Origin: Clostridium aquiflavi
GTDB lineage: Bacteria > Bacillota > Clostridia > Clostridiales > Clostridiaceae
Assembly: GCF_031344075.1 (NCBI RefSeq)
Contig: NZ_JAVJAN010000002.1
Location: 62,001 to 126,000 of the forward strand
DNA: 64,000 nt
Reading direction: 5' to 3'
Below the pieces are notes generated by a model. It saw only the letters and a program-made list of their open reading frames with translations, was not told the origin of the DNA and ran no database searches. This document shows positions 35,326 to 42,864 of this stretch, one piece after another. Every line of letters starts with the position of its first letter. Position 1 is the stretch's first letter. A program made the translations under genes and the position numbers.

Positions 35326-35416
35326 ATTATGATTCATACCCTAATTTCTGTTACTCATTAAAAAATATAAATGTTAAGTTAATGTTAAGTTTTTGATCAT
35401 TTAAGAGTGTAGTTTT

Positions 35417-35656
35417 TTAATCATCTTCTTGTTTTAAATGATCTTTTAATCTATATGATTTCCCATTAATTGTAACGATGAGAGCGTAGTGTAAAACTCT
35501 ATCTAAGATAGCGTTAGCTATAACTGTATCATAAAAAATATCATCCCAAGAATTAAAATTTATGTTAGTAGTTAAAATTGTGCTTTTCTTTTCATACCTT
35601 ATATCAATTAATTGGAAAAATAATTTTGATCTTCTTTATCTTATAGGTAAATATCC
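35417..35656 (-). pseudogene. IS21-family IstB ATPase remnant
   Basis: On the minus strand the frame reads GYLPI, a stop, then SKLFFQLIDIRYEKKSTILTT, NINFNSWDDIF and ANAILDRVLHYALIVTINGKSYRL, ending at TAA. This is the C-terminal third of IstB, the transposition helper ATPase of IS21 elements. Everything before GYLPI, including the Walker motifs, is missing, and one stop lies inside. No istA or terminal repeats are visible. It marks an old insertion beside the cat gene. Confidence 0.85.
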
Positions 35657-35745
35657 CAATTATCTCTTTTTGGTGAGGCAGAAAAAACAGTAATTTAAAA
35701 GCTGAAGACTCTTACATATAATCTAACCCCAACTATCTAATATTC

Positions 35746-36405
35746 CTATTTATGTTGTAACCATGTTTTATAATTTAATGCTAATTCTTGTACCTCATTA
35801 ATAAATCTGCTGATATGGTAACCATCACAAACTGCATGGTGAACCTGTATGGACATAGGAATAAATATTTTATTATTCTGCTCAAAATATTTGCCCATAG
35901 TAAAAATAGGAACTAAATATGTTCCATCATTGTACACATTCAGATTAAATCCAGTAAAATTCACCCAAGGTATGCTGGATACAGGGAATGTATTGGCTGG
36001 TTCATTTAATTTCGGAGTAAATTTCATAATGCCTCCGTAGTTTTTGATATCATCAAGATAATCATTGTAAAAACATGAAAAGCTTTCGTCATAATCTGTC
36101 CAGATACTTGAAAATGTTTCGTTATCCTTATGAAAGATAGTATAACTCGGACTCATACTATCCCAGTATCCTAAATTACCGTTTTCATCAAAACAAGTGC
36201 GGAATTCCTTATGATTATTAACCACAGTTGCAATGATATAAATAAGTGTTGGATATAGTTTAAGTTTTTTAAGTTTAATTTCATGCAATAGATTTGTTAT
36301 TTCTATATTTGCTGTCATGCTATAAGTACACCTAACAGAATTCAAATAGTATTCAAAGTATGGCTTTCTGTCCCAATGTTCAATATCTATTAAATTAAAT
36401 TTCAT
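35746..36405 (-). CDS. cat: Chloramphenicol O-acetyltransferase, type A
   Basis: 219 residues, the usual trimeric CAT length. It begins MKFNLIDIEHWDRKPYFEYY; the active site QVHHAVCDGYH holds the catalytic His190. SPSYTIFHKDNETFS and WVNFTGFNLNV are the usual core segments. It transfers acetyl from acetyl-CoA to chloramphenicol in the cytoplasm, giving resistance. It seems intact. Expression is controlled by the attenuation leader just upstream. It closely resembles the clostridial CatP/CatB/CatQ types, but I cannot choose among them by eye. Confidence 0.96.
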   Translation of the reverse strand: MKFNLIDIEHWDRKPYFEYYLNSVRCTYSMTANIEITNLLHEIKLKKLKLYPTLIYIIATVVNNHKEFRTCFDENGNLGYWDSMSPSYTIFHKDNETFSSIWTDYDESFSCFYNDYLDDIKNYGGIMKFTPKLNEPANTFPVSSIPWVNFTGFNLNVYNDGTYLVPIFTMGKYFEQNNKIFIPMSIQVHHAVCDGYHISRFINEVQELALNYKTWLQHK

Positions 36406-36410
36406 AATCT

Positions 36411-36482
36411 TTGCCTCCTAAAAAGTTTTATTAACACATTTTAGAAGGCAACCTCAATTGTAATAATCATTTTACAACCTCC
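36411..36482 (-). promoter_or_regulatory. Translational attenuation leader of cat (leader ORF plus RBS-masking hairpin)
   Basis: On the minus strand AGGAGGTTGTAAA is followed by a 9-codon ORF at 36470-36441, MIITIEVAF and stop. The end of this ORF forms one arm (36439-36451) of a 13-base inverted repeat. The other arm (36411-36424) contains the AGGAGG of cat. A ribosome stalled by chloramphenicol in the leader would open the hairpin and free the cat start site, as in the well-studied cat-86 and pC194 systems. Confidence 0.88.
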
Positions 36483-36544
36483 TGTTATCTAAATAAATAT
36501 TCTTTATTTTAAATTTATTTATAAGTATGAAGTATCTTTCACAT

Positions 36545-36585
36545 GTCTATTATACATCTATGAAATTACACAATATATAATAGAC
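36545..36585. promoter_or_regulatory. 10-bp inverted repeat carrying the cat -10 region
   Basis: GTCTATTATA (36545-36554) and TATAATAGAC (36576-36585) are perfect inverted copies 21 bases apart. On the minus strand the first arm provides a TATAAT at the right distance upstream of the cat leader. It may be a promoter with a regulator site or a leftover of recombination. Confidence 0.45.
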
Positions 36586-36653
36586 GCTTATTTTACAAGT
36601 GCATATTAAAATATAGTTTGATTATATACTAATCTCCAACTCTTATTACTTAC

Positions 36654-36704
36654 TTGACAGAGTTATACTCTGTTGGTATTATAATATACAGAGTGTAGCT
36701 CTGT
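36654..36704 (+). promoter_or_regulatory. tetR-type promoter with two operators
   Basis: TTGACA, 17 bases, TATTAT. ACAGAGT-TAT-ACTCTGT (36657-36673) is a perfect palindrome overlapping the -35. ACAGAG-TGTAG-CTCTGT (36688-36704) lies downstream of the -10. The centres are 31 bases apart, three helical turns. The regulator encoded 16 bases on probably represses itself here. Confidence 0.82.
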
Positions 36705-36719
36705 CAAGGAGGAATATTT

Positions 36720-37370
36720 ATGGCACGAATAGTAAAAAAACCAGAGGTAAGAAAAGGTGAATTATTGGATGCTGCTGAGAGGCTATTCATTGAAAAAGGC
36801 TATGAAAACACATCGGTTAAAGATATTTACACCGAGGTAAACGGCTCTTTTGGTATGTTTTATCACCATTTTAAGTCAAAAGAAGAAGTTTTAGAAGAAG
36901 TAAATAAAAAGATGATGGCGCGGAGATTTGAACCTATAAAGTCAATCATAATTGATGGCGATTTATCTGGAATAGAAAAGCTACGCAAAGTATTATCGCT
37001 TGCTATTGTATCCGCTAAACTAGAAATTACCAATCACTCAAGTAATTCATATCAAAAGAACCCACAACTGTTGGTAATGCATATGCATGATACCCTTGGT
37101 ATTGCATCTGACTTACTTTCCAGTGTTATAGAGGATGGTATAAAAGACGGTACGATTCAAACTGAACAACCTCACGAGCTATCGCAAATGATTTTGTTAT
37201 TCATAAATGTATGGGTAAATCCATGGATGTATCAGTGGTCTCCTGAAAAAATGCGAAATATCTTTGTATTTATGAAAGATATTTTTGATAAAATAGGTGT
37301 ACCTGCTTTATCAGAGGATATGTTCAAAGGCTTAAATGAACTATCATTGCTTTTGCAAGAGGATAAATAG
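36720..37370 (+). CDS. TetR/AcrR-family repressor
   Basis: 216 residues. N-terminal HTH (about 12-58): GELLDAAERLFIEKGYENTSVKDIYTEVNGSFGMFYHHFKSKEEVL, the TetR signature. The helical ligand domain follows. The start follows AAGGAGG directly behind the double operator, so autoregulation is likely. The three genes downstream (epimerase, methyltransferase, GNAT) are spaced closely enough to be targets; the inducer is unknown. Confidence 0.92.
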   Translation: MARIVKKPEVRKGELLDAAERLFIEKGYENTSVKDIYTEVNGSFGMFYHHFKSKEEVLEEVNKKMMARRFEPIKSIIIDGDLSGIEKLRKVLSLAIVSAKLEITNHSSNSYQKNPQLLVMHMHDTLGIASDLLSSVIEDGIKDGTIQTEQPHELSQMILLFINVWVNPWMYQWSPEKMRNIFVFMKDIFDKIGVPALSEDMFKGLNELSLLLQEDK

Positions 37371-37453
37371 TTACTTAGTATATTATGTGAGAAAAAGTAC
37401 AACAAGAAACTACGCAGCAAAATAAGTAATTAATAGTTTAAGGGAGAAGTAAG

Positions 37454-38317
37454 ATGAAGATATTAATATTAGGTATGAGTGGAGTTGTTGGTGGAAGTAT
37501 TTACCGATATTTTTGTAAAAATTATAATGTAAAAGGAACTTACTGTAATAATATTCCAGAAAACATAAGTGGAAACGATTTGTTTTTTTTTGATACACAG
37601 GACTTTTCACATATCAGTTCTATATTGAAGGAGTATTCACCAGATATTGTTATTTCCTGTTTGCGTGGCGAGTTTGAAGACCAACTAAAAACTCATGAAC
37701 TTGTTGCGAAATATTTAAAACAGACAGAGGGACGATGTTTCTTTCTTTCTACTGCAAATGTATTCGATGGAGATCCATCTAAAAGAGCAACAGAATCTGA
37801 TAACCCCAACCCTATTAGCGACTATGGAATATTTAAGTTTCAATGTGAACATTTATTAAAAAATGCTCTTGGAGAAAATCTAGTTATTATTCGTTTGCCT
37901 CATACATACACAAGGCGTAGCTTATTAGAAATGGTTGAGAGGGTAGCAAATAGACAAGAAACAATTTTTGAGAATCTGTATATTAGTTTAAACACAGGTG
38001 AGAATGTCGCACTGGCAATAGAGTTCTTAATAAAAGAAAATAAAAAAGGTATCTATCATTTAGCTAGTAGTGATATTGCAGGACAAAAAGAATTTATTGA
38101 TTTTGTATTACATGAGCTGGGCAGAAAAGATGTGGATTATCTGGTCAAACATTTAACTCAAAGTACGTACTTGCAAGCCTTGGGAAAAGATAAGAATAGC
38201 AGTGTAGAGAGTTTACCAGAAGATAATTTTATTGTATCAGTAGCCACAGAAAAAGAAGATCTATTGGAAAGGCTTAACCATTCATGGCGAACAATAGCAT
38301 TTAATTTACTAAAATGA
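37454..38317 (+). CDS. RmlD-like NAD(P)-dependent sugar epimerase/reductase family protein
   Basis: 287 residues. A Rossmann motif GMSGVVGG sits at residues 7-14, followed by VISCLRGEF, FFLSTANVFDG and the catalytic-type SDYGIFKFQCEHLL (YxxxK is Y-G-I-F-K here), as in dTDP-4-dehydrorhamnose reductases and other extended SDRs. GGGAGAAGTAAG precedes the ATG. There are no sugar-pathway neighbours, so the substrate is unclear. Confidence 0.8.
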   Translation: MKILILGMSGVVGGSIYRYFCKNYNVKGTYCNNIPENISGNDLFFFDTQDFSHISSILKEYSPDIVISCLRGEFEDQLKTHELVAKYLKQTEGRCFFLSTANVFDGDPSKRATESDNPNPISDYGIFKFQCEHLLKNALGENLVIIRLPHTYTRRSLLEMVERVANRQETIFENLYISLNTGENVALAIEFLIKENKKGIYHLASSDIAGQKEFIDFVLHELGRKDVDYLVKHLTQSTYLQALGKDKNSSVESLPEDNFIVSVATEKEDLLERLNHSWRTIAFNLLK

Positions 38318-38388
38318 TAACAATTATTAAGATTTAGCTAAAAAGTCATTGCTATTTATGATTGTCATTTAAAATAGGAGGAACTTAT

Positions 38389-39144
38389 ATGAGCCAGAAC
38401 ATATACGACAATGAAATATTTTTTATAGAGTATATGAAACTAAGGAACGAAAAAAGCTATAATGACTTATTAGAGCAACCGGAAATAAATAAATTATTAC
38501 CAGATATAAAGGGCAAAACGATTTTAGATATAGGGTGTGGATACGGACACAATAGTCTTTTATTTGCACAGAACGGGGCTAAAAAAGTAATCGGCATTGA
38601 TATATCACAAAAGATGCTTGAAGTAGCAAAAAAGGAATCTTGTCATCCTTGCATTGAGTATCGCCAGATGGATATGTCTGAAATATTGGCTTTGACACAA
38701 AAATTTGACATGGTATACAGTTCGCTTGCATTTCATTATGCTGAGAATTTTCAAAAGCTTATCAAAGATGTTTATGATCTCTTAAACAAGGGAGGGTACT
38801 TAATTTATTCGCAGGAACATCCCATTGTAACTGCTACCATGGATTGTAAGGGGCATCATAATCTGGATGAAAATGGAAACTTTGTGTCCTACACTTTTTC
38901 TGACTATGCAAAGAGCGGGCAACGTGTAGGTACATGGTTTGTTGATGGTGTGATTAATTACCATCGTTCTATGGGAGAAATCGTATCAACATTAGCACAT
39001 ACAGGTTTTATGATTACAGATATGATAGAACCTACGCCAGAAGCATGGGCATTGGAAGAAAAACCTGATTTGATGAAAGAATTTATTAAACCTACATTTT
39101 TAATCATAAAAGCGAGAAAGTCAGAATTCAGCTGTGATTGTTAA
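38389..39144 (+). CDS. Class I SAM-dependent methyltransferase
   Basis: 251 residues from ATG 38389 (AGGAGG 9 bases upstream; an earlier ATG at 38362 lacks one). SAM-binding motif I is ILDIGCGYGHNSLLFA at about 47-62, with GIDISQKMLEVAKK and FDMVYSSLAFHYAENF after it. The small-molecule substrate is unknown. It is followed by a GNAT gene with about 20 bases between, so both are probably one transcript. Confidence 0.85.
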   Translation: MSQNIYDNEIFFIEYMKLRNEKSYNDLLEQPEINKLLPDIKGKTILDIGCGYGHNSLLFAQNGAKKVIGIDISQKMLEVAKKESCHPCIEYRQMDMSEILALTQKFDMVYSSLAFHYAENFQKLIKDVYDLLNKGGYLIYSQEHPIVTATMDCKGHHNLDENGNFVSYTFSDYAKSGQRVGTWFVDGVINYHRSMGEIVSTLAHTGFMITDMIEPTPEAWALEEKPDLMKEFIKPTFLIIKARKSEFSCDC

Positions 39145-39166
39145 GCCATTAGGTATAGGAGGAAAA

Positions 39167-40012
39167 ATGTTAGAATATAGAACTTTAAATAAAACAAGTA
39201 TAGAAACACTTCACAAAGCATTTCTGGGTGCATTTTCTGATTATCAGGTTAAAATTGATTTATCTATTGGAAAGTTTAAACAAACACTTCAAAGAAGAGG
39301 ATATGCTCCAGAGATATCAATAGGTGCGTTTGAAAACGATATATTGGTTGGTTTTATTCTAAATGGACTTAGAAGTTTGAACGGAAAAACAACTGTGTAT
39401 GATATTGGAACAGGCGTTATCATTGATTACAGAAGACAAGGCATCACTAGTAGTATGCTTTTGAAAGCCAAAGAAATACTTAAACAAAAACAAGTAGAGC
39501 AGTATTTGCTTGAGGTTATTCAATCTAATACATCTGCATTTCAATTTTACAATAAAGAAGGATTCGAGATTAAAAGGAAGTTTCCATGCTTTCAATTAGA
39601 TAAAGAGAGTTATCTTCCTTTGAAAACCTATAAAGTTGAGCACACGGACAAAATGGTATGGGAACAATTAACGGAGTTTTGGGATTTTGAACCCTCTTGG
39701 CAAAATTCAATCGATTCAATTAATGCAGTGTCAGAGGAATTTCTATATTCTATTGTACGTTTTGATAATACAATTGTTGGATATGGCATTATTGATAAAA
39801 GAACAGGAGATATCCCTCAAATCGCAGTAAATAAACATTATAGAGGTAAAGGAATTGCCAGAAGCATCATTACTGATTTAATAGAGAACACAGAATCATT
39901 TGAAATCAGTGTTCTTAATGTAGATGATGAATCTAAATGTACTAAAGACTTCCTGATTAATTTAGGGTTTGAATATATTGTTGGACAGTACGAGATGATT
40001 TTGAAAATATAA
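39167..40012 (+). CDS. Tandem GNAT N-acetyltransferase
   Basis: 281 residues with two GNAT folds. The first has VYDIGTGVIIDYRRQGITSSML with the acetyl-CoA loop (R/Q-G-x-T) and FYNKEGFEIKRKF; the second has PQIAVNKHYRGKGIARSIITDLI with the classic R-G-x-G-I-A loop. The start ATG 39167 follows AGGAGGAAAA. Proteins of this shape often modify antibiotics or peptides, but the target here is unknown. Confidence 0.85.
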   Translation: MLEYRTLNKTSIETLHKAFLGAFSDYQVKIDLSIGKFKQTLQRRGYAPEISIGAFENDILVGFILNGLRSLNGKTTVYDIGTGVIIDYRRQGITSSMLLKAKEILKQKQVEQYLLEVIQSNTSAFQFYNKEGFEIKRKFPCFQLDKESYLPLKTYKVEHTDKMVWEQLTEFWDFEPSWQNSIDSINAVSEEFLYSIVRFDNTIVGYGIIDKRTGDIPQIAVNKHYRGKGIARSIITDLIENTESFEISVLNVDDESKCTKDFLINLGFEYIVGQYEMILKI

Positions 40013-40208
40013 CTGTTTATTTAAAAATGTTATGAATACTGAATTATAGAAAAATTTATATTAAAAATGGATTCAAAAAGTTTGATAGAACGATTTTTCT
40101 TGCCAAATAAGACTCAACAAAGTAATTTACCTATCATAATTGGCGTAAAGGCACATATTGAAAATTTAGTAAAATTAATAAAAAATAGGTATTAAATGCA
40201 GTAATAGA

Positions 40209-40248
40209 AATCCTAATTAGAAATTTATCTAGTTGGGATTTTTGTTTT
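40209..40248 (+). terminator. Intrinsic terminator at the right edge of the island
   Basis: AATCC-AA-TAGA pairs with TCTA-TT-GGATT through two G-U pairs (about 13 bp) and is followed by TTT-G-TTTT. Confidence 0.8.
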
Positions 40249-40272
40249 ATATAATTTAGAATATTAAAATAT

Positions 40273-40332
40273 AATCTAATTTTACTAATCTTAGAAAAAT
40301 TAGATTGACTTATTTTTTTACCGTTTTATAAT
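40273..40332 (+). promoter_or_regulatory. kup promoter with upstream inverted repeat
   Basis: TTGACT (40305-40310), 16 bases, TATAAT (40327-40332). The 11-bp inverted repeat AATCTAATTTT / AAAATTAGATT (40273-40283 and 40296-40306) ends on the -35 and may be a regulator site. The leader before the ATG is about 160 bases. Confidence 0.55.
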
Positions 40333-40497
40333 AAATATTATTTCAATAATAAACAAATACTAAATGTGTTGAATTAATAATATACACTTGCAATGTAAAA
40401 AAAGTTTAAAGAATAATTTAAAAAAATTAATTCAAATATATAAGCGTAATTAGAATTTATATATTACTATTTTAAATGCAGAAAAGGAAGATTAAAC

Positions 40498-42501
40498 ATG
40501 CGATCAATTATAAAACAAAACAATATTTCTAAATTGACCTTAGGAGGGATTTTAGTAACATTAGGTGTGGTGTATGGAGATATCGGAACTTCACCACTTT
40601 ATGTAATGAAATCAGTCCTAAATGGTAATGGTGGCTTAGAAAATGTATCTGAAAATTTTATTCTTGGAACTTTATCTCTGGTTTTTTGGACAATTACTAT
40701 TTTAACAACAATAAAATATGTTCTTATCACTTTAAAAGCAGATAATAAGGGTGAAGGTGGTATTTTTTCTCTTTTCACCTTAGTTCGTAATCGTGCAAAG
40801 TGGCTTATTATTCCTGCTATGATTGGTGGATCTGCACTTTTAGCTGATGGAATGTTGACACCCGCTGTGACTGTAACTTCAGCAGTTGAAGGGTTAAAGT
40901 TAATTCCAGAATTTAATACAGTTTTTGGTAGTCATCAAAATAGTATTATTACAATTGTAATAGTAATTATAAGTATTCTCTTTTTTATTCAACATTTTGG
41001 TACTGATTTAATTGGGAAAATGTTTGGTCCAATTATGCTTATTTGGTTTTGTAGTTTAGCATTCTTTGGAATTATTAATATTTCTCATGATTGGACATTA
41101 TTACGTGCACTATCTCCGCACTACGGAATTAGCATTCTTTTTAGTAGTGAAAATAAATTGGGATTCTTTATACTTGGTAGTATATTTTTATCATCAACAG
41201 GTGCTGAGGCTCTTTATTCAGATCTTGGACACGTTGGTAAAAATAACATTTATGGAACTTGGCCTTTTGTAAAAATATGTTTATTATTAAATTATTTTGG
41301 TCAAGGGGCTTGGATATTGGCAGTGAAGAACAATCCTAACTTTATTAATTCGGAAGACTTAAACCCGTTTTTTCAAATGATTCCAAATAGTCTTCTGGTA
41401 TTTGGTATAATAATTTCAACTTTAGCTGCAATTATTGCTTCTCAGGCATTAATTTCAGGGTCTTTTACACTTGTATCTGAAGCTATTAAATTGAACTTAT
41501 TTCCTAAATTACATACTATGTATCCATCTAGTTCTAAGGGCCAACTCTATATACCAGCGGTTAATAGACTTTTATGGATTGTTTGTATTGGAATTGTGCT
41601 TTACTTTAAAAATTCCGAACATATGGAAGCAGCCTATGGATTATCAATTACAGTTACTATGTTAATGACAACTATTCTGTTATTTAACTATTTATTAAAG
41701 CAAAAGATTCCATTTATTATTGCTCTAGTTATGCTTATTTTCTTTGCTAGCTTTGAATTTTCTTTCTTTATTGCAAATGTTGCTAAATTTATGCATGGAG
41801 GATTTATAGCTGTTTTAATTGCCTGTGCAATATTATATGTTATGTATATTTGGATAAAAGGCTACAATATTAAAATGGAATTAGCAGATAATGTTCAAAT
41901 TGAAGATTATATAAATCAATTAAATAGATTATGTCAAGATCCTGACCGTCCTAAATATACAACTAACCTTGTATGTTTAACTTCTACTCATGATCCTAAA
42001 CAAATTGAAAGATCAATAATGTACTCAATCTTTGATAAAAGACCTAAGAAAGCAGATGTTTACTGGTTTGTTCATATTTCTGTTACTGATGAACCATATC
42101 AATCAGAGTATAGTGTAGATACTTTTGGAACATCTAATATTGTAAGAGTTCGACTAAAACTTGGTTTCAGAGTAGAGCAAAAATTAAATGTTTTTTTGCG
42201 TCAAATTTCAACTGAATTAGTTGAGAGTGGAGAAATAAAACTTCAATCTAGAACGTATACTATAATTCCTAATCGAAAAGTTGGAGATTTCCGTTTTATT
42301 TTAACTCAAGAAGAACTTTCATATGAATCAGGATTAGGTTTTTGGGATTCATTTATACTTAGGTCTAAATTATTTATAAAAAGATTTACCGTTTCACCAG
42401 AAAAATGGTTTGGGCTTGATACTAGTGATGTTTATATTGAAAAAATCCCACTATTTTTAGGACACACTGAGGGTACGATTTTAAAAAGAACTTCAAAATA
42501 A
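40498..42501 (+). CDS. kup: Kup/HAK-family potassium uptake transporter
   Basis: 667 residues. About 12 membrane helices up to residue 455, with family motifs GVVYGDIGTSPLYV (about 24-37), KADNKGEGGIF and GMLTPAVTVTSAVEGL, then a C-terminal cytoplasmic domain of about 200 residues. It imports K+ with protons across the cell membrane. GGAAGATTAAAC lies before the ATG. Kup is single-component, so no partner genes are expected. No c-di-AMP riboswitch is visible upstream. Confidence 0.95.
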   Translation: MRSIIKQNNISKLTLGGILVTLGVVYGDIGTSPLYVMKSVLNGNGGLENVSENFILGTLSLVFWTITILTTIKYVLITLKADNKGEGGIFSLFTLVRNRAKWLIIPAMIGGSALLADGMLTPAVTVTSAVEGLKLIPEFNTVFGSHQNSIITIVIVIISILFFIQHFGTDLIGKMFGPIMLIWFCSLAFFGIINISHDWTLLRALSPHYGISILFSSENKLGFFILGSIFLSSTGAEALYSDLGHVGKNNIYGTWPFVKICLLLNYFGQGAWILAVKNNPNFINSEDLNPFFQMIPNSLLVFGIIISTLAAIIASQALISGSFTLVSEAIKLNLFPKLHTMYPSSSKGQLYIPAVNRLLWIVCIGIVLYFKNSEHMEAAYGLSITVTMLMTTILLFNYLLKQKIPFIIALVMLIFFASFEFSFFIANVAKFMHGGFIAVLIACAILYVMYIWIKGYNIKMELADNVQIEDYINQLNRLCQDPDRPKYTTNLVCLTSTHDPKQIERSIMYSIFDKRPKKADVYWFVHISVTDEPYQSEYSVDTFGTSNIVRVRLKLGFRVEQKLNVFLRQISTELVESGEIKLQSRTYTIIPNRKVGDFRFILTQEELSYESGLGFWDSFILRSKLFIKRFTVSPEKWFGLDTSDVYIEKIPLFLGHTEGTILKRTSK

Positions 42502-42653
42502 TTTCGTTTGAATTTTATTCATTTTCTAGATTTATGTCATTGACCAATAATACTGGTAGCCAAAACTAAGTGCCTAAATCCTTATTTTGGGTGAAAATAA
42601 TATAATAATAAAACATTAAAATGATATAAAAATAAATATATACATAAATACAA

Positions 42654-42688
42654 AAAAAGGATAGTAAAACTAATTTACTATCCTTTTT
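42654..42688 (+). terminator. kup terminator (near-perfect hairpin)
   Basis: AAAAAGGATAGTAAA pairs perfectly with TTTACTATCCTTTTT around a 6-base loop; it can work in both directions. Confidence 0.88.
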
Positions 42689-42693
42689 GTATA

Positions 42694-42722
42694 TTGATAA
42701 AATTTTAAATAGACTAGATAAT
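42694..42722 (+). promoter_or_regulatory. Probable promoter of the molybdenum hydroxylase operon
   Basis: TTGATA, 17 bases, GATAAT, starting 6 bases after the kup terminator. Transcription would begin near 42729, leaving a leader of about 135 bases that contains the next hairpin. Confidence 0.5.
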
Positions 42723-42754
42723 TATATTAAAAATTATATTATGTTATTTATGAA

Positions 42755-42799
42755 ATATCACCAAGTTCTTTTTAAGAAGAATTTGATGATATTTTTTTA
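42755..42799 (+). terminator. Terminator-type hairpin in the molybdenum hydroxylase leader (possible attenuator)
   Basis: ATATCACCAAGTTCTT pairs with most of AGAAGAATTTGATGATAT and is followed by seven T. It lies between the probable promoter and the first gene, so transcripts must pass it. No known riboswitch consensus (purine, Moco) is seen. Confidence 0.6.
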
Positions 42800-42864
42800 T
42801 TACAATATAATTAACATATATTAACAAATATATTGGGGCATTAAATGGTAAAGGAGAGGTAGAT

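Larger units (their letters stand above)
40013..40497. other. Non-coding junction between island and kup
   Basis: The left half has a 42-codon frame (ATG 40067 to 40195) without a ribosome site, which I do not call. The right half holds the kup promoter. The strong terminator is listed separately. No tRNA or att-like duplication is obvious. Confidence 0.4.

Noticed and set aside
34897..35337. 146-codon minus-strand frame opposite the FtsX permease
   Set aside because: It is a by-product of GC-rich codons on the coding strand, with no ribosome site and low-complexity composition.
40067..40195. 42-codon frame before kup
   Set aside because: No ribosome site and no recognisable similarity; it lies in AT-rich junction DNA.
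40249..40497. c-di-AMP (ydaO) riboswitch before kup
   Set aside because: The conserved GC-rich ydaO motifs are absent; only an AT-rich leader is seen.
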